Origin: Caenorhabditis elegans
Taxonomy: Eukaryota; Nematoda; Chromadorea; Rhabditida; Rhabditidae
DNA length: 64,000 nt
Assembly: GCF_000002985.6 (NCBI RefSeq)
Contig: NC_003283.11
Span: forward strand, 12,896,001 to 12,960,000
Reading direction: 5' to 3'
Made by a program: the position numbers and the translations under genes. Within the stretch, counting starts at the first letter, position 1. The number at the start of each line of letters is the position of its first letter. This document shows, piece by piece, positions 1-13,700 of the stretch. The notes beneath the pieces were generated by a model. The model did not search any database and had not been told where the DNA came from. It worked only from the letters and a program-made list of their open reading frames with translations.

Positions 1-3000
1 TTTCGTGAAGAGATGAGAAAAGTCGAATGGAAAACAGATGGGGCGCAAGAAAAGATGAAGCTGGACGAAGAAAGAAGGCGGTAGGAGGGAAAAGTGACAA
101 ATGCACCAAATATATTCTCTAAAATGGTTGGGGGTAGACATGGAGAAGCTGTGGGAGCAGCACACACAAAGAAAAAGGAGCGCCTTCTTCAAAATGACCA
201 GCCGAAAAAGTATCAAGAGAGGCAACCTTGGAAGAGCTTTGGAAAATCTTCGAAGAAAGAAGGAAGAGATGTCCGATGGGGCTCATAAATCTCGCCGCGC
301 ATTGCCGACGTGTCACCTACTACTTTCTTCCATTTAAAAACGCATTCTTCCCATTTTGGAAGTGAGTCGGGTAAATAGAGGGCACTATGTATGTGGCACC
401 AAGCAAAAGCTTATTTGATTTATACGCTCACGATTTGTCAAGTTAAGTTGCCAGAAATTACCATATGGGGGTTATTTAAAGTATTTTACGAAATAAAATT
501 CTAAAGTAAAACATTACGGAAATGGAAATCTAAGAGCCGTCGAAATATTTGAAAACAAAATAATTTCCACAAACAGACAGAAAAAAAAGGAATTAGTTTC
601 TGATACAAAGTTCTTGTCCACATTTCGGCAATGTTTTGAAAAAGCCTAATAAAGTTTAATAATTCCGGAATAAAGCGCTAAGTTTTTTCTTTTTTGGCCC
701 AGTTTTTTTCAAGCCAAATTTGGGCAAGAAGCTAGCGCCAAATGCAGATAACTTCCACGAACTGTCCATGAAACAAAAATCGTGAAAATTCGAGAGAAAA
801 TCAAGAAAGTAAATTTAAAACAATTTACTAACTGCTAAAAGTATTCAGAAAATTATTAAACATTTGTTTTCCGATCATCACATTCAATTTCTTGTTTTTA
901 TTCTCTTGAATGTCATCGGAAGAAATGAACAAAACGATATAAATATAAAAACGAAATCGATAGCCTCCCCCCCCCCTGTCGGGACAAATCTCGAGAAAGA
1001 GAAATGCCCGCGTCCAGGAACAGCTGACATTTATTCTCCCGGATTGTTGAGCTAGAAGCTCCCGTGAGCCGCCTGCTCTTTTCCCTATCTTGATTGACGT
1101 GGCACAAGGACTAAAATACTGAAAACTCCCACGATTAGAGGGAGGATGTGGTGCACAAGGTGCAGAGATGCAAATAGATTCGAAAATGGAAGAAAAGGTG
1201 AGAAATCTAAAAATACTTCTTTAATAAATGGTCATTGATGATGATGATGATGGTGAAAAGTTGAATATAGAAGGCTATAGAGTGCTATTCTACGTAAAAA
1301 GGACCCGAAGAACCGGCCGTTTTGTTTGGATGACCATGAATAAATAACATTGGTAAAGTAAATGAGAGACAGAGAGACATACGGGACTTAACCGGGAGAG
1401 AATGAGTGGAATAGAGGGTCCCCGGGTTTTGTTTGAATATATGAACCAAAAGAAGGGTGACAAGAAAATAGGAAAAGAGTGCGTAGAAAATAGAGAAAAG
1501 AGGGGTGTAAAGTGCATTAAGGGGACCAGCTATTCGGCCGTAAGTGAACGGGAAACACGGGTCAGGATAATTGAGAGCGGAACGAATCCATCGGAAAATA
1601 GGGGGAGGACAATATAATCAGAAGATAAAGATCCGATGGGCATCGGAACTAAAGAGAGAGAATGACATAAAGTTGAAGGTTGCGAAATGCCGGAAAATGA
1701 GAAAAGGATTAAAAGAGGCGCAGGGATTAGAGTCAAGCAATTTTCAGAGTTAAAACAACAGGGAGTAAGAACCAGAAAAAAACGAGCATTTATCACAATT
1801 GACAAGCTTGTTTTCTTTTTTGCTCAAGACCTCCTGAGGAAAGCGGAAGAAGAGGCAAAAGTAATGAGTTTGTTGCCTGATTATTTTGGATTTCAGCTGA
1901 CAATATTGAACAAAATATAGTTGAAAGAAGGAACTATATATATATATATTGCAATGAAAAGAAAAAAACCAAAATAGTCATGCAAATATTAGACTTTTGA
2001 AGGAGAAGAAATAAACTGATTTTGGGAGAAACATACGCACCTTTGTATATTGTTCAGAGTTTTGAAAACTAACGGAAGAATTTTTTCAAATAAAAAACAT
2101 TCAGACAAACGAAACAAATTGGCAGGAAAATAAGTACATAGAAATTCGTTTTTTTGCATGAAATTGATATCAAGAAAAGGAAGTTTTCAAGGTCACATGT
2201 CTTTCCTGAAAATCCCAACAAAAGACTTTTAAAAATCTTCTGGTTCTTTTTGTTTCTAAAAAATTATTTTAACTTTTCAAAAGAATTTTGAACAAACTTT
2301 AGCCTCGATTTTTTAGAATTTTCTTATAGCTAAAAATTTATATACAATTTTGCAGATTATATTTTTTTCAGATTTATATTTATGTTTTTTTTTAAGTTTG
2401 TTTTCAACGATAAACATCAGAAAAATCCAATTTTCAGTAAGCATTCTAAACTAATAAAATAAACATTTTAAAGATTTTCCGTTTAGTCATCATTTTGAAT
2501 TTTCTCATTTTAATTTTCTAATATATTCCCCGATCACGACATTGTTCCTCAAAAGAGGAAATAAATGACAAAAATTGGAGCAAAAAAATGGATTAATCTA
2601 AAATAAGAATAGGCACGCACTTAAAATGGAGCCCACAAGCAATTAAAAGAGCATTCCAAGTGCACTCCGGAAAACGGTAAACCCAGCAGATTCCTATCTG
2701 ATCAAATTGAACTTTCAGGAGATGTGGTTTTAGATTTAGAAAGTGCAATGATTCAGATGGGCTAAAAAGAAAAATGAGAAGCATGTGTAATTTGGATTCT
2801 AAAACTGTAAGCTTATCTCTTTTTTTTCTTAAAAAAAAGAACGATTGCTACATCTCATTAAATGCAAAAAAAAGAAAAATGCATGAAAAAGTGCAATGGA
2901 TGGTCTTTTCGTCAAAAACGGACAAAGTGAGCAAAAGGATGCTCGTCATTTTTGGAAAAGACGCAACGGAAAGTGGAAGGATTACATATGCCGGATTAGG

Positions 3001-6000
3001 AAAATGGGAGGAAGAAGCAGCAAAAGCAGAAGACGATGACACGTCAGGACACTTATATGTATGCGGGAGACGACGACCGATGGAGCAATTAAATTGACAG
3101 CCGGGCGGGAGAGTTGAGTCGCCAGAACATATTGGGTTTCGCCTTCACGCTTCTTGAATTTCGCCTCTCCATACCAAATACGATGTGAATTCCTAATTCT
3201 AGAGCATGTTGGAAAAAAAACTGAAAACTGCAAACGAGAAGGGTGCTTTTTTTTAATTAGAAATTCCGAGAACATCGAAATATTTAAATGTGTGAATGGT
3301 AACCTATTTTAATTTACTTTCTCATAAAAAAAAATATTTAAAAAAATCAATAGAAAAGTTCAATTTTGAATAAAGATTTCATTGTAATCTTTTATTGTTT
3401 ATTGCCAAAACAAGACCATGAAAAAAAGAATTACTGAAACTAATAAAATTTTCTGACTGTTTTTTTTTCTTTACGAAATTTCTAAAAAATTGAAATTAAT
3501 CGAAAGTTAAGTCTCACGATAAAATGAATGCGTCATAGGTAGAGACGAGATAGGTTCAATCACTTGAAGAAAGAAGAAAATGAGAAACGAGTTGGGATGT
3601 GAGCTTTTGCTAGCAGTCAAATGGCGATACAATCGACGGATAACGTGATATTGAGAGGTTGAGGTAGTAGTGCACACATCTACATTTTGGCAGAGACAGA
3701 GGTCGACAGAGCACAGAGTATTAAGGTGTGCTCCCGAGCGGGAAAACTATGAAGCCAGTTGGATTGGTAGCGCCAAGCGTGTCTCCGGATACTCCGCGTG
3801 CTCCGCGAGCAACAATGCGCGAAAAATGTTATAGTTGACATTTCAAAGGTTACGCTTTTCTTCTTTGCATCAGCCTGTTTGTGAATTGTTTAGAAAAAAT
3901 ATAGTTTTAGAAATTCAAGTTTTACATTTTATGTTCCTGTTTAACACTTCAAAATTTTCTCATTTATTTTAATATTGCATGTATATCTTCCTATTTCACG
4001 TTCACCTGCCAATCTCTCAATACAAACAAACATATTTTGAAGTAAAATTTAAAGATTAAAATTCAAAAATGTAGTAGCATTTGGTTATGATATTTCAGTC
4101 CAGTTGTTTATTGAACAGAAATGAAATGTATTTGTTTACCCCTCGTACACTGACTACTTTTTCATTATCGGTATCTTGACGGTTGTGTTGTGGGAAATTT
4201 CAGAAAAAAAACAACATTAAATGTGTTTTTGTACAGAGTCAATTAATTTCAAACGTAAAATCAAAACAATATGTTTTCAATTTTGAGAAAAAAGTTTTCA
4301 AATATTTATTTTAGCGTTTCAGGAATAATCTGAGACTCATAAGCGAGAATTTCTTCCCTATTTTCCAACTAAGTTTTAACTGAAAAAGAGGCTAATGTAG
4401 TTTAACTAGGTTGAAGAATCTCAGATTTTCCTACATCCTAGTGCATCTTTAATGCAGAAATTTGATAGTCCGGAAGATCATTGAATAGATGACAAAGTTC
4501 AAGTAAGAATCAAAAATCTTCAATCACAGTGTATCTTTACAAAACAAAAAATATCGAATTGCTTTCAGGGTGATCATGGCAAGAAAAAAGCGAAAAGTTT
4601 GCAGAGTCTGGTGAACTCATACTCACACTCGGAACACATTTTCCCCAGAGAGAGAGAATACACAATGATTTCGTCTTTTTTCTAGCAGGAAGCAATGTCT
4701 CAAACGCACTAAATCCAATCGACTCTTTCTTTTTTTCTAGAGATTCGCTTTCTTTCAAGAAAATATTTTTTGTTTCTGGTGAGAAGATGTGTTTTTGGAA
4801 CAATTTTCAAAGTCAATTTTCGAGGAGTCTTGATTCATATCGGTTTTAGTAACAACTCTGAAAAAGTTTTCTCTGATAAAATAATTGTTTGCCTAAAAAT
4901 TGAGTTCTGTCATATTTTTAAATTTTCGGAAACTCTGAATATTTTTGAAATATTATATTTTTCGTATAACTTTGCAATAACCTAAAGTTCTCATAACAAT
5001 CGATTTTCAAGTAAAGTGCTAATTTTTCTTTCAATACAACTTGCGGCTGGCGAGAAGTCGAGAAAAGCATCATTTTCAGCTATTCAGGTTTTCCAACCAA
5101 CTTTTCTTTTCAGAACAAAGAAAATTTCGTAGAAAAAGGTATTTGTAGGAAGTGAGAAGAGAGAATGTGTGAAGAAAGAAAATAACAAGCTATCTGTCTC
5201 TCAATATCACCAGCAAAAACACAACACCAAATAGTGTGAAGGGAAGTTGAGTGAATGTGGAATAATGGAATAAAAGTATGAACAGAAGCATATTGGTGAA
5301 TGAAGAAACACACCGATACGATTCTTGTCAGAAAATCTGGTTTTGAAAATAAAAGGATAGTGAAAGGAAGAAAAGAAGAAGTAGGTTTTTGAACACACGG
5401 GGGTGACAGAGTAGGAGGAGATAAAGTGAGAGAGGAGAAGCCCTTTCACATACACTTTCTCTCAATCAAGCGACCCATTGAAACCGACTGTCCGGAAATT
5501 GTGTTAAGCATTCGGAGAGATTGAACAAGAAAGAATAGACGACGTCGATTGCAGAGCTCTTTGAAAAAATGAATATGTAATCTGGATAGATTGGGTAGGA
5601 GAGTGCACAATTAACTCAATTGACAGGTGAGTTATCTTAATTAATCCGATCATCGGTGATTGAGATGGTTAATTTGAGTTAGTTACGCAATAAGGATTAC
5701 GTTTGAAAAACGATTTGGTGCTCGCCGGCTTATCTTTTAGCGAGATTATTATTTTCTGCAAAATACAAGTGATTCTCTTAGAGTCTTCATTACAGAAATG
5801 TATGTCCTTCTTGAGAAGTCTAGAAATTGTGGTACAACGCTTTTGTAAATTTTCCTGGCTTGCTCCATAGTAAAAAATATTTTTTGACAAATTTTGTAGA
5901 AAACTAATTTATAACTCAAACTAAAAGTGTTTTTTTTAAATAATAGTTGAGGTACGTTGAAAATAGTACGGAAAAATTATATGTTGAAACTGCAACTGTA

Positions 6001-7604
6001 TGGACAAGCCATGCATAGCAATTAAAGTCGAAATATTTTGGAAAGGGAGATATACGATCGCAAAATATTAAAAAATTCCTCAAATGCTCTGAAAAAATAA
6101 AGTTCCAAAGGAGTGTTTTTAAACATCTCAAAGAGTCAAACTTTTCAGTTAGAAGAAATTATGAATCTTGCAAAATAGGCATATTACTAAAATATTTACA
6201 AGAATTTTATCACCTCTTGGTGAAAGTTCAAAAATATTAGTTTTTCCAATTTGAAAAAGTTCCCTCTATATGCAGAATCCAGCAAAAACGTTAAGCTTAT
6301 AAACGTTACCAGTGAAATTGATTCCAAGAACAATTATGACTAAATTCAATAGATAAATTAATATAAATAAGTATTAAGGTATTTTGAAAACAACTGAACA
6401 CGACCTCTAGTCTGCGGTTTCGAGCAAAGTATCAAATTAAGAAACCTTTGTGAAAAGTAGATGCAAACGATAATATTAGTAGGAAACTATAGAAAAAGAA
6501 GAAGAAGCCGAAAGTGTCATTCAAGTAGAAACAAAATAAACATAGAATTTAGACCACCAGAACACATCGAAAAGAGAGCAACTCAAAACTTTCGAATGGC
6601 TTGTTTTATTTTCGAAAGAAGAAAAAGAAGAAGTTGCAGAATAAGAAGTAGAATCTCCATGAAAACATTCATCATCTACGACTATACGAGGGCAAGCTTG
6701 ACCCAACAATACAAGGGACAATGAACCCCCGAGAGTTCTCGGCCTAAAACAAATTCCGTTTTTTTTTTCTGCAAGAGCTGGTAGTTCCTATGCCGACCAA
6801 CAAATCTGCGTCTCTTTAGAAACGGCGGCCATCGGCGATTAACACAAAAATGAGCGCGAAACGGGTGAGAGTGGAATTTGCATAGGAAAGTGTCTGCCCA
6901 TTATAAGATATCCGGAACAAGTTTGAGGGGAAGAAATTCGAATGCAATCAAGTTTCCACGACCTCTTCCGAAAACGAACGAATTATTATATTGCCATTCG
7001 GTTTTGTATGGAAATAAATGACAGATGACTGGAAATAAATGGACAGGTGGCAGTAGTTGTAGTAGTAGTACTAAACGGATGAAAATTGGAAGAGGAAAAA
7101 ATGAAGAAGGAGAAGGAAAGAAGGCGAAGGACGCTTTCGACAACTGAACCCCATGGGAAAATAATGCGTTTTAGGATTTTTGACACAATTTTGCCTTTTT
7201 ACTAGCTTCACTCATGGAACATTTAGAATCTGTAAGCAAACATGCCAAACTTGTTATTCAAAACACAAAATAAATTATAAAAGAGGCATGAAAAATTCAG
7301 TTGGTAATTCCAGAAATGGTGTGGTGGTAGCTGATAAAAGAAGGCATTCATTTTCAGAACATTCATAATTGTGTTAGAAATAAAACTTTTAAAAACGTGA
7401 TGTTTTTCAAGACGGAAAAAATTTTTCGACACGAAGTTTTTAATCGTTTTCATGCACAAGTTTCACTTCGAATAATGTCAATACTCCACGGCTTCGGAGC
7501 AGGTGTGTGGCAATAAAGAATGTACTTCAATCAGTAATTTTTGAATCAATACAATTTCAAAATTTTATTCAACTATTTACAATACATCACTTGAGTGCCT
7601 AGTT
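1..7604. other. Long non-coding stretch, no supportable gene
   Basis: No reading frame here combines coding-like composition with splice signals or a recognisable family. Several blocks are strongly purine-rich on the + strand (about 1-330, 1150-1600, 5140-5460, 6470-6670, 7070-7140), so the minus strand is pyrimidine-rich there, as C. elegans promoters and first introns often are on the sense strand. This would fit an upstream or first-intron region of a minus-strand gene lying left of the window (inference). A GC-rich island at about 3720-3830 contains a short open frame starting ATGAAGCC at 3751, but no good donor follows. A (GAT)n run lies near 1228-1252 and an octamer ATTTGCAT at 6876-6883. 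Confidence 0.5.
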
Positions 7605-8083
7605 TTAATTAATACAATCCGTTGTTTGTCCAGTGTATTGATTGGCCAAATTCAATGTTCCAATATCATAAGTTTTGCTTGGAGTCTTTCCAGATGAAAC
7701 ATAATTATCTGGAATAGTGATTCCAATCTTTTTGTAGCAGAGACCATTGTAATTGCATTTGTGATAAATGTTCAATTTTGGATCAATAGTTGAAATTTCA
7801 GTTTTTGATCCAGATAGTCGGAATTGTCCATTGGCATCTGAAGTTGCTTCTTCCAAAAGTACATCAAAGGCTGGAAAAAATTTTAATCAGAAACTAAGTT
7901 TCAGATTCATAACTTACTTGATTCTTTTTCATAAAGCTTCAGTTTAACTCCAGATGCTGGTTGTCCATTACAGATAACTCTTCCAGATACAGCAACTGAC
8001 TGTGTTCGGCCAACACCCAATAGAGCATAACTTGTAGAAACAAGAGCAAATAGCAAAAATAAAGTAGTCGGGGAAGAGCACAT
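7605..8083 (-). CDS. Transthyretin-like (TTR) family secreted protein
   Basis: Two exons (8083-7918 and 7870-7605) give 143 residues. An N-terminal signal peptide (about residues 1-20, MCSSPTTLFLLFALVSTSYA) precedes the nematode transthyretin-like domain. Its hallmarks are visible: GVGRTQSVAVSGRVICNGQP, then KLKLYEKES, DANGQF, HKCNYNG and a C-terminal TTDCIN with conserved cysteines. These proteins are small, secreted beta-sandwiches, unlike true transthyretin in ligand; individual functions are mostly unknown, although one worm member bridges dying cells to engulfing cells. The start at 8083 was chosen over an in-frame Met at 8116 because it gives the cleaner signal peptide; a TATATAAATA-like box lies about 40 bases upstream. 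It is the last and only two-exon member of a three-gene tandem set. Confidence 0.9.
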
Positions 8084-8119
8084 TTTTAAATTTGAACTGA
8101 AATTTTGTCGTCTCAACAG

Positions 8120-8131
8120 TTATTTATATGG
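8120..8131 (-). promoter_or_regulatory. TATA-like box of the first TTR gene
   Basis: On the minus strand the sequence reads ACCATATAAATAAC about 40 bases before the chosen start codon at 8083. The other two TTR genes carry weaker TTTAAATA and TATTTAAG elements at similar distances. Position and sequence are seen; promoter function is inferred. Confidence 0.4.
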
Positions 8132-8309
8132 TAGAAACGGTAGGTGTTTGCTGAAGAAAGGAATGAAAAAAGAAAGAGACATTGCTATTTACACAATTAC
8201 TATTGGCACACAGTACGAAAAACCATTTATTTTCAAATGTTAAATACTCAAATACAATTAAAGTTTTCGGTGGTTTGTCGCTGAACTATATCGGTTCCTT
8301 ATTTACTTC

Positions 8310-9168
8310 TTAGTTTAAACAGTCTGTAGATTGGCCTGGGAAGTTGTTGGCCAAGTTCAATGTGCCAATGTCAAAAGTTCGTGATGGTTGACTACCGGAA
8401 GTGACGTAGTCCTTTGGAATGTGAATTGTGAATTTTTGATCACATAGCTAAAAACAAAATTACCAAAATATAAAACAGTGATTCTGAAATGTCAATAAAT
8501 AATTTACCCCGTTGTAATTGCATTTGTGATAAACATTTAGCTTTGGGTCAATAGTTGTGATTTCTCTTTTCGATCCTAACACTCGAAATTGACCGTTCGA
8601 ATCAGTACGCCCCTCCTCCATCAATCGATCGAAAACTTGAAAAAAAATTTTAAATCAAGCAATCAAAATATAATTGTTATGCCATAGTGGTAGTGGATAG
8701 TAGTTTGAAGCAAGATAATCTATGATATTGACCGATTTTCTGATAAAAATGGAGATTCATCAGTCGGTTGTGTTAGAGCATTAAAAACGTATCCTTCATA
8801 GAATTTCAAGAACTGTTTTTTTAATTTTTATTGAGAAAGTTGCCCTTGCTATTAGAGTCACTTGTGATTTTGAGAGATTATTTCTAAGACTCCAAACAAC
8901 TGGATTTTTTTTTCGAATTACAATATAAAAAACATTTGTATGTATAGAAAAAAAATTGTAGAAAATGATTGAAAAGCGACTTACATATTTCGTTTTCATA
9001 CAATTTAAGCTTCACATCAACCGCAGGTCTCCCGTTACAAATCAATCTTCCTGATACAGCAGCTGATTGCATACTTCCAATTCCTAATACATCCTTTGTA
9101 GCAATTGGATCGTTTTGTCCAAGAACGAAAACGCATAACAGAGAAAAAACTAACATATTTATGAACAT
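8310..9168 (-). CDS. Transthyretin-like (TTR) family secreted protein
   Basis: Three exons (9168-8985, 8635-8508, 8447-8310) encode 149 residues. The signal peptide MFINMLVFSLLCVFVLG is followed by KDVLGIGSMQSAAVSGRLIC, the CNGRP motif, KLKLYENEI, DSNGQFRVLGS, HKCNYNG and the family C-terminus TDCLN. All exon phases close. The first intron is long (about 350 bases) and AT-rich. The second intron falls just after HKCNYNG, as in the next gene at 10183-10731 but unlike the gene at 7605, which has lost or never had it. The function is not known beyond secreted TTR-like protein. Confidence 0.9.
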
Positions 9169-10182
9169 TTTTCAATCCAAACTACGCTTTTCTCTCATAT
9201 GTCAGGACTATTTAAACTTTTTTGTTTCACATTTTTGAAATGGCAAACATTGTTGCCCATACATGTGTTAAGTGATTTTTGTTTGAGAGAAGATTTTTCT
9301 GTGTTTAGAGACACTTCTCGAGCTCTCGTACTTTTGGTCTTTTGGTGGTTTTTGTTGATGAGTGAGCAACACATGGTAATAACAAAATGGTAGCTAAGTC
9401 AACATAAATTTCACAAATCTCATGTTGAGTCATAAAACACTTACAGACATTTCTTGAACAATTTTCAAAGATAATTCACCTTCGCACTGTGTTTTCTGCT
9501 TTGTGAGCACGCAGGTTTACACGCAGGTTAAAAAATCGATTTTTTTTATTCACAGACTTCAAAAAAGTGTATTACTAGTCAGAGGAAACACGAAGTATTA
9601 TAAGAACTTTATCATACAAATTTTGCCAACCGATAGTTGCAGGTTGACAAAAAATTCAGCTTGCAGAAACCGGCAACTTGTGAACCAGTGGTGATGTCAA
9701 CATCAAATACATATATTATTTGTTTTGAAAAAAGCATTCGAACATCATGGAAATTGCAAACAACTCACTGTAAATAAAAAAGTGAATAAATTTTCCTTAA
9801 AATACTCTGAAACACAGGTACTAGAAAATTAATGTTAGGCAATTGGCAAAAGAACGACAAAGTCCGGAAAAGTTACCGAAATATTTAGACAACCGACAGT
9901 TTCGTGTGAATGAAACTTTTCAGCACCTTCGGCGATAATGGCCAGTTGCTTAAACTTTTGGTTGCCGCATAGCCCAGCTATGGTAACTTTGAGTAGCCCA
10001 AAAAATTGAGCCACAATCAATATTACAATTTTTTGAATTATCTTACAGAATAACTGTTGTCTGACAAGAAACGCAGCGGCTGAAAAAGTCAATAATACTT
10101 ACTATTAAATTCAATTATTCTACAAGACCTGCTCATGAATAGTTTATTTGAAAATATGTGTAATTAAAAGTAACCAAATCAA
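9169..10182. other. Spacer between the second and third TTR genes
   Basis: This contains the divergent promoter side of the 8310-9168 gene (TTTAAATA-like element near 9205) and the 3' side of the next gene. Open frames here (for example 9199-9393 +, 9835-10092 -) have no family match or splice context. No repeat longer than a short CACGCAGGTT direct duplication at about 9509-9529 was seen. Confidence 0.5.
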
Positions 10183-10731
10183 TCAATTAATACAATCGGT
10201 AGATTCTCCTGGATATTTGTTTGCCAAGTTTAGTGTTCCTATATCGTATGTTCGTTCTGCTTGACTACCACGGTTGATATAATCCTTTGGAATTTTTATA
10301 GTGAATTTTTTGGAGCACAACTGAAAATTCACATTTAATTTAAAAAATTGACAAACACACAAATCTAACCCCATTATAATTGCATTTGTGATAAACGTTG
10401 ACTTTTGGGTCAATCCTTGAAATTTCTCGTTTTGAGCCAGAAACTCTGAATTGTCCATTTGAATCTGTACGGCTTTCTTCCATGAGTCGATCAAACACTC
10501 AAATGTAATATTTTTTCGGAAGGCAATTTCATAGTAGAACTTACGAATCTCATTTTCATACAGTTTGATCTTAATATTTGTAGCTGGTCGTCCATTACAG
10601 ATTAGTCTTCCAGAAACAGCTACAGCCTGCATTCTTCCGATGCCGAGAAAGTTTTTGGTAACAATTTCATTGTCTTCTTGGCAAAAGACCAATGTCAAGG
10701 CGACAAGAAGGGAAGCTAACCTTATGACCAT
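10183..10731 (-). CDS. Transthyretin-like (TTR) family secreted protein
   Basis: Three exons (10731-10545, 10497-10370, 10320-10183) encode 150 residues. The signal peptide MVIRLASLLVALTLVFC is followed by NFLGIGRMQAVAVSGRLIC, CNGRPA, KIKLYENEI, DSNGQFRVSGS, HKCNYNG and terminal TDCIN. The frame stays open through the short introns, so a naive reading gives a false 182-residue product; the splice signals and alignment with the neighbour at 8310 support three exons. It has the same intron positions as that neighbour and is its closest tandem duplicate in the window. Secretion and TTR fold follow from the family; the specific role is unknown. Confidence 0.9.
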   Translation of the reverse strand: MVIRLASLLVALTLVFCQEDNEIVTKNFLGIGRMQAVAVSGRLICNGRPATNIKIKLYENEIRKFYYEIAFRKNITFECLIDSWKKAVQIQMDNSEFLAQNEKFQGLTQKSTFITNAIIMGLDLCVCQFFKLNVNFQLCSKKFTIKIPKDYINRGSQAERTYDIGTLNLANKYPGESTDCIN

Positions 10732-13700
10732 GACGTGTTAAACTATGATTTTCACATGTTCATTTTGACTTAAATACGGTTTTGTCTTTGCTTTCACATG
10801 TGCAGTTAAGTCAATATTGGGCGGAGGTTACCTACAAAGTTAATACGATTTTTCTTTGTTTGTTTGAAAAGAAAATTGTTGTTGTTCATCACAGTTTCTC
10901 ACTTTTTGGTCTCTATTTGATATGAGGGATGAACAATAATAATCCACATTACACAGAATAGATAAACGAATTTGAAAATAAAATCGAAAAGCAGAACTCC
11001 AATTTCAAAAAATGGAGTGTTTGAATGGATTTGCACAAAAATCGACTTGGCGACAATTTCTTCGGCCAAAAACCTCTGGAACGAATCAAATCTGCTCGCT
11101 GTAGTATGACGGGAACGCTAAATTTTGAGATTTGCGTTTTGGGCAACATAATTGACGCGCGAAATATCTCGTAGTGAAAACTACAGAAACTCTTTACTAG
11201 GTTACTGTAGCGCTTATGTCTAATTACGGACATCGTTTATTTATCGATAAAATATCGAAAGAAAGCATAAAGTATACGAAAAAACTAAAGAAAATTAAAT
11301 ATCGTTGCCACAATTCGAGCAGAAAATTGTTTCGAAAATCGAGCCCGTAAATCGACACCAGCGCTACAGTAGTTCTTCATAAAATTACTGTGGTTTTCGC
11401 TACGAGATATTTTGCGCGTCAAATATACTGCGCAAAACGCTTTTCTCGTAATTGTGTGTTCCAGTAATGGAATAATTCTTCCAGCTACTGTTTTAAAATC
11501 TTTCTGTCATTAAGATTTCAACTTCCTACAATTAAAAACAACTATTCAAAGTTATTGCTGATTGTGAGAGCATTTGACGTTCCCCCATCTAAATCAATCA
11601 TCAGAGCAATCTCGACCGCTTCTCGTGTCACTTACCCAAAGAAAAGCCGCGCGAGAAGAAATGTGACCTTTCGATTATTACACAGTAATCGTCGTAGCTC
11701 TCTTCCGTCGTTCCACATCTCGTACAAAAAATAAACTTTGAGGAAAGAAAAAAAGAATTATGAATTCTTCCTTTCACTTCAAAATGGATGTACTTCAGGA
11801 CTTTTTTGATGAATTGTTGATAGCTAAAAATGGGTCGTTGAATGTGCACTTTTCGAAATGAGAAGACATCTGTCGTTGGTTCATGTTGAAATTGCAGCTG
11901 TATTCAGTTGTCTTTGGTACCATCAAGAATTCTGTTTCACCACCTGTTTTGAATTGAAATGATGTAAGGAAAAGGGTCATTTGGGTTCAATTCTTCTGTT
12001 TTATAGCTCCTTGTTTGATTGAAATAGATGATAAACATTTTATGTATCCATTTTTCTCTATTGAATAGAATTTTTTTCATATATATTCAAAAGTTTTCAG
12101 TCTAACTATAAGTTTAGGTAAATTGCCAGATTTTTGAGAAAAATCAGAGAATTGCCGCAGATGCTAGCCCGCTGGAATGTTTAAAATACAAACGAAATTG
12201 AAATATAAACTTGTATTAAAACATTTTTTGGTAGACTTCCAAAATTATGATAGGTGAAAAAAGTTCAGTTTTCACAACTTTTTTGACTGTAATTATAAAA
12301 TTTCAAATTATTTTTTTGAGGTATCATTACCCAGATATTTTCCTTTTAAATTCTCACTGATAGGAGTGAGTGGAACAGATTATAACAACAACCCAACAAA
12401 GGATAGGCCACTTTGAAGAATATGTATCCAGTTGTTGTACATTGATTTTTTGCTAATTAACAGTACCTTAATATCAAAAAAATTTACAAAAAGTTTCCGC
12501 AGATTGAAAAATTCAGATCAATTTGCAAAGAAAAATCCATTTTAGAAGTTAGAAGTATGTGCAGTTTGATTCTGAACAGTTTTATTACACATTTTTCTTG
12601 TTTGGAAAATGTTTTTTTAATTTTAAATTTCGTATGAATTAGAAACGTGTTACTTTATTCCAATTAATGATATTATCGCAGCGTTCTTTTATCTCCTTCT
12701 CTCTCTCTTTCACTCATTTATTTCTTTTCATCACAATCTGGTATCATACTCTTCGTCTTTTTTTGCTCCGTCCGTCTCGATGGTGTCAATCAACAGACAC
12801 GCCCACAGGAGCTCACTTGCGCGTACAAACGACACCTGCAACCGCACACAGCCGTTCTTCGCTCTTTCCTTCTCGCATTTCTCGGAAGAAAAGTTGGATG
12901 TGGTGGTGATGGTGGTGACCCCTAAAGTCTGCTGCTCACAAAGCGTTCGATTTCTTCCTGTCTCACAGATGTGCCGATCATCTCGCATTTCACACAAAAC
13001 GCGCCCTGGACATTTTAGTATCGTGTCCGTGTTCAATTCCATTCCGACCAGCCGTCCTCCCTCATCTGATGAATCGTAAACCTTTTCGACCTTTTCTTCA
13101 CTCTTCTATCGCTTTGTGCAACATTGAATCATCATCATCATCATCATTGTTGACTGTCTTCCTTGGTTTATTAAAACATCTCAGTAGGAGAAGATCTTCA
13201 AGGCTGACCACTAAAAGTTGACCAATAACCAAACAATTTTGAACTAGGTCAGGGACCCAGAATTTTAAATTATTTGCATGAGCTACAAAAAAATCAGCAA
13301 TTTGTTGTGCAAAAGCAATTTGCATTTTTGCTGTGTTAAATTTTGAAAAATGTAAAAGTTATTAGAGTGTTTTATTATGTACGTTTCTCTTAGCAAAAAA
13401 TCCCACTGGCAATACTACTCCCACCTTGACGGTATTACTCCGAGTTTGCCAAGTTTATTAAAAAAAAAGTTTTTAAATTTATATTGAAAAGATGTACTCA
13501 CAATCAGCTATTTGAAAAGATGGATATATTTAATCTTTTATAAACTTTTTTCGTAAATTTTCAACTGTTTTGGTTTCTACCAAAATCAGTATTTTACACT
13601 TGGATACAGTAATAAATTACAATTAATTGCTTTAAAAAAACAATTCGGCGGTACAATTCCAGCAGATTTTTCTCGAAAATCTGTCATGAAACCCTTCTTA

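Noticed and set aside
3659-3690. TGAGGTAGTAG, the let-7 family seed, on the + strand
   Set aside because: No flanking sequence forms the roughly 22-bp stem that a let-7 precursor needs; only a trivial GTAG/CTAC pairing is present. On the minus strand it could be a let-7 target-like site, but no transcript is known here.
3751-3835. Possible first exon starting ATGAAGCCAGTTGG
   Set aside because: Coding-like composition for about 25 codons, but no good donor and no downstream partner exon on + were found; kept only as part of the GC-rich island observation.
10370-10545. Continuous 182-residue frame through the third TTR gene
   Set aside because: The extra residues correspond to in-phase introns; splice signals and alignment with the neighbouring TTR genes support three exons.
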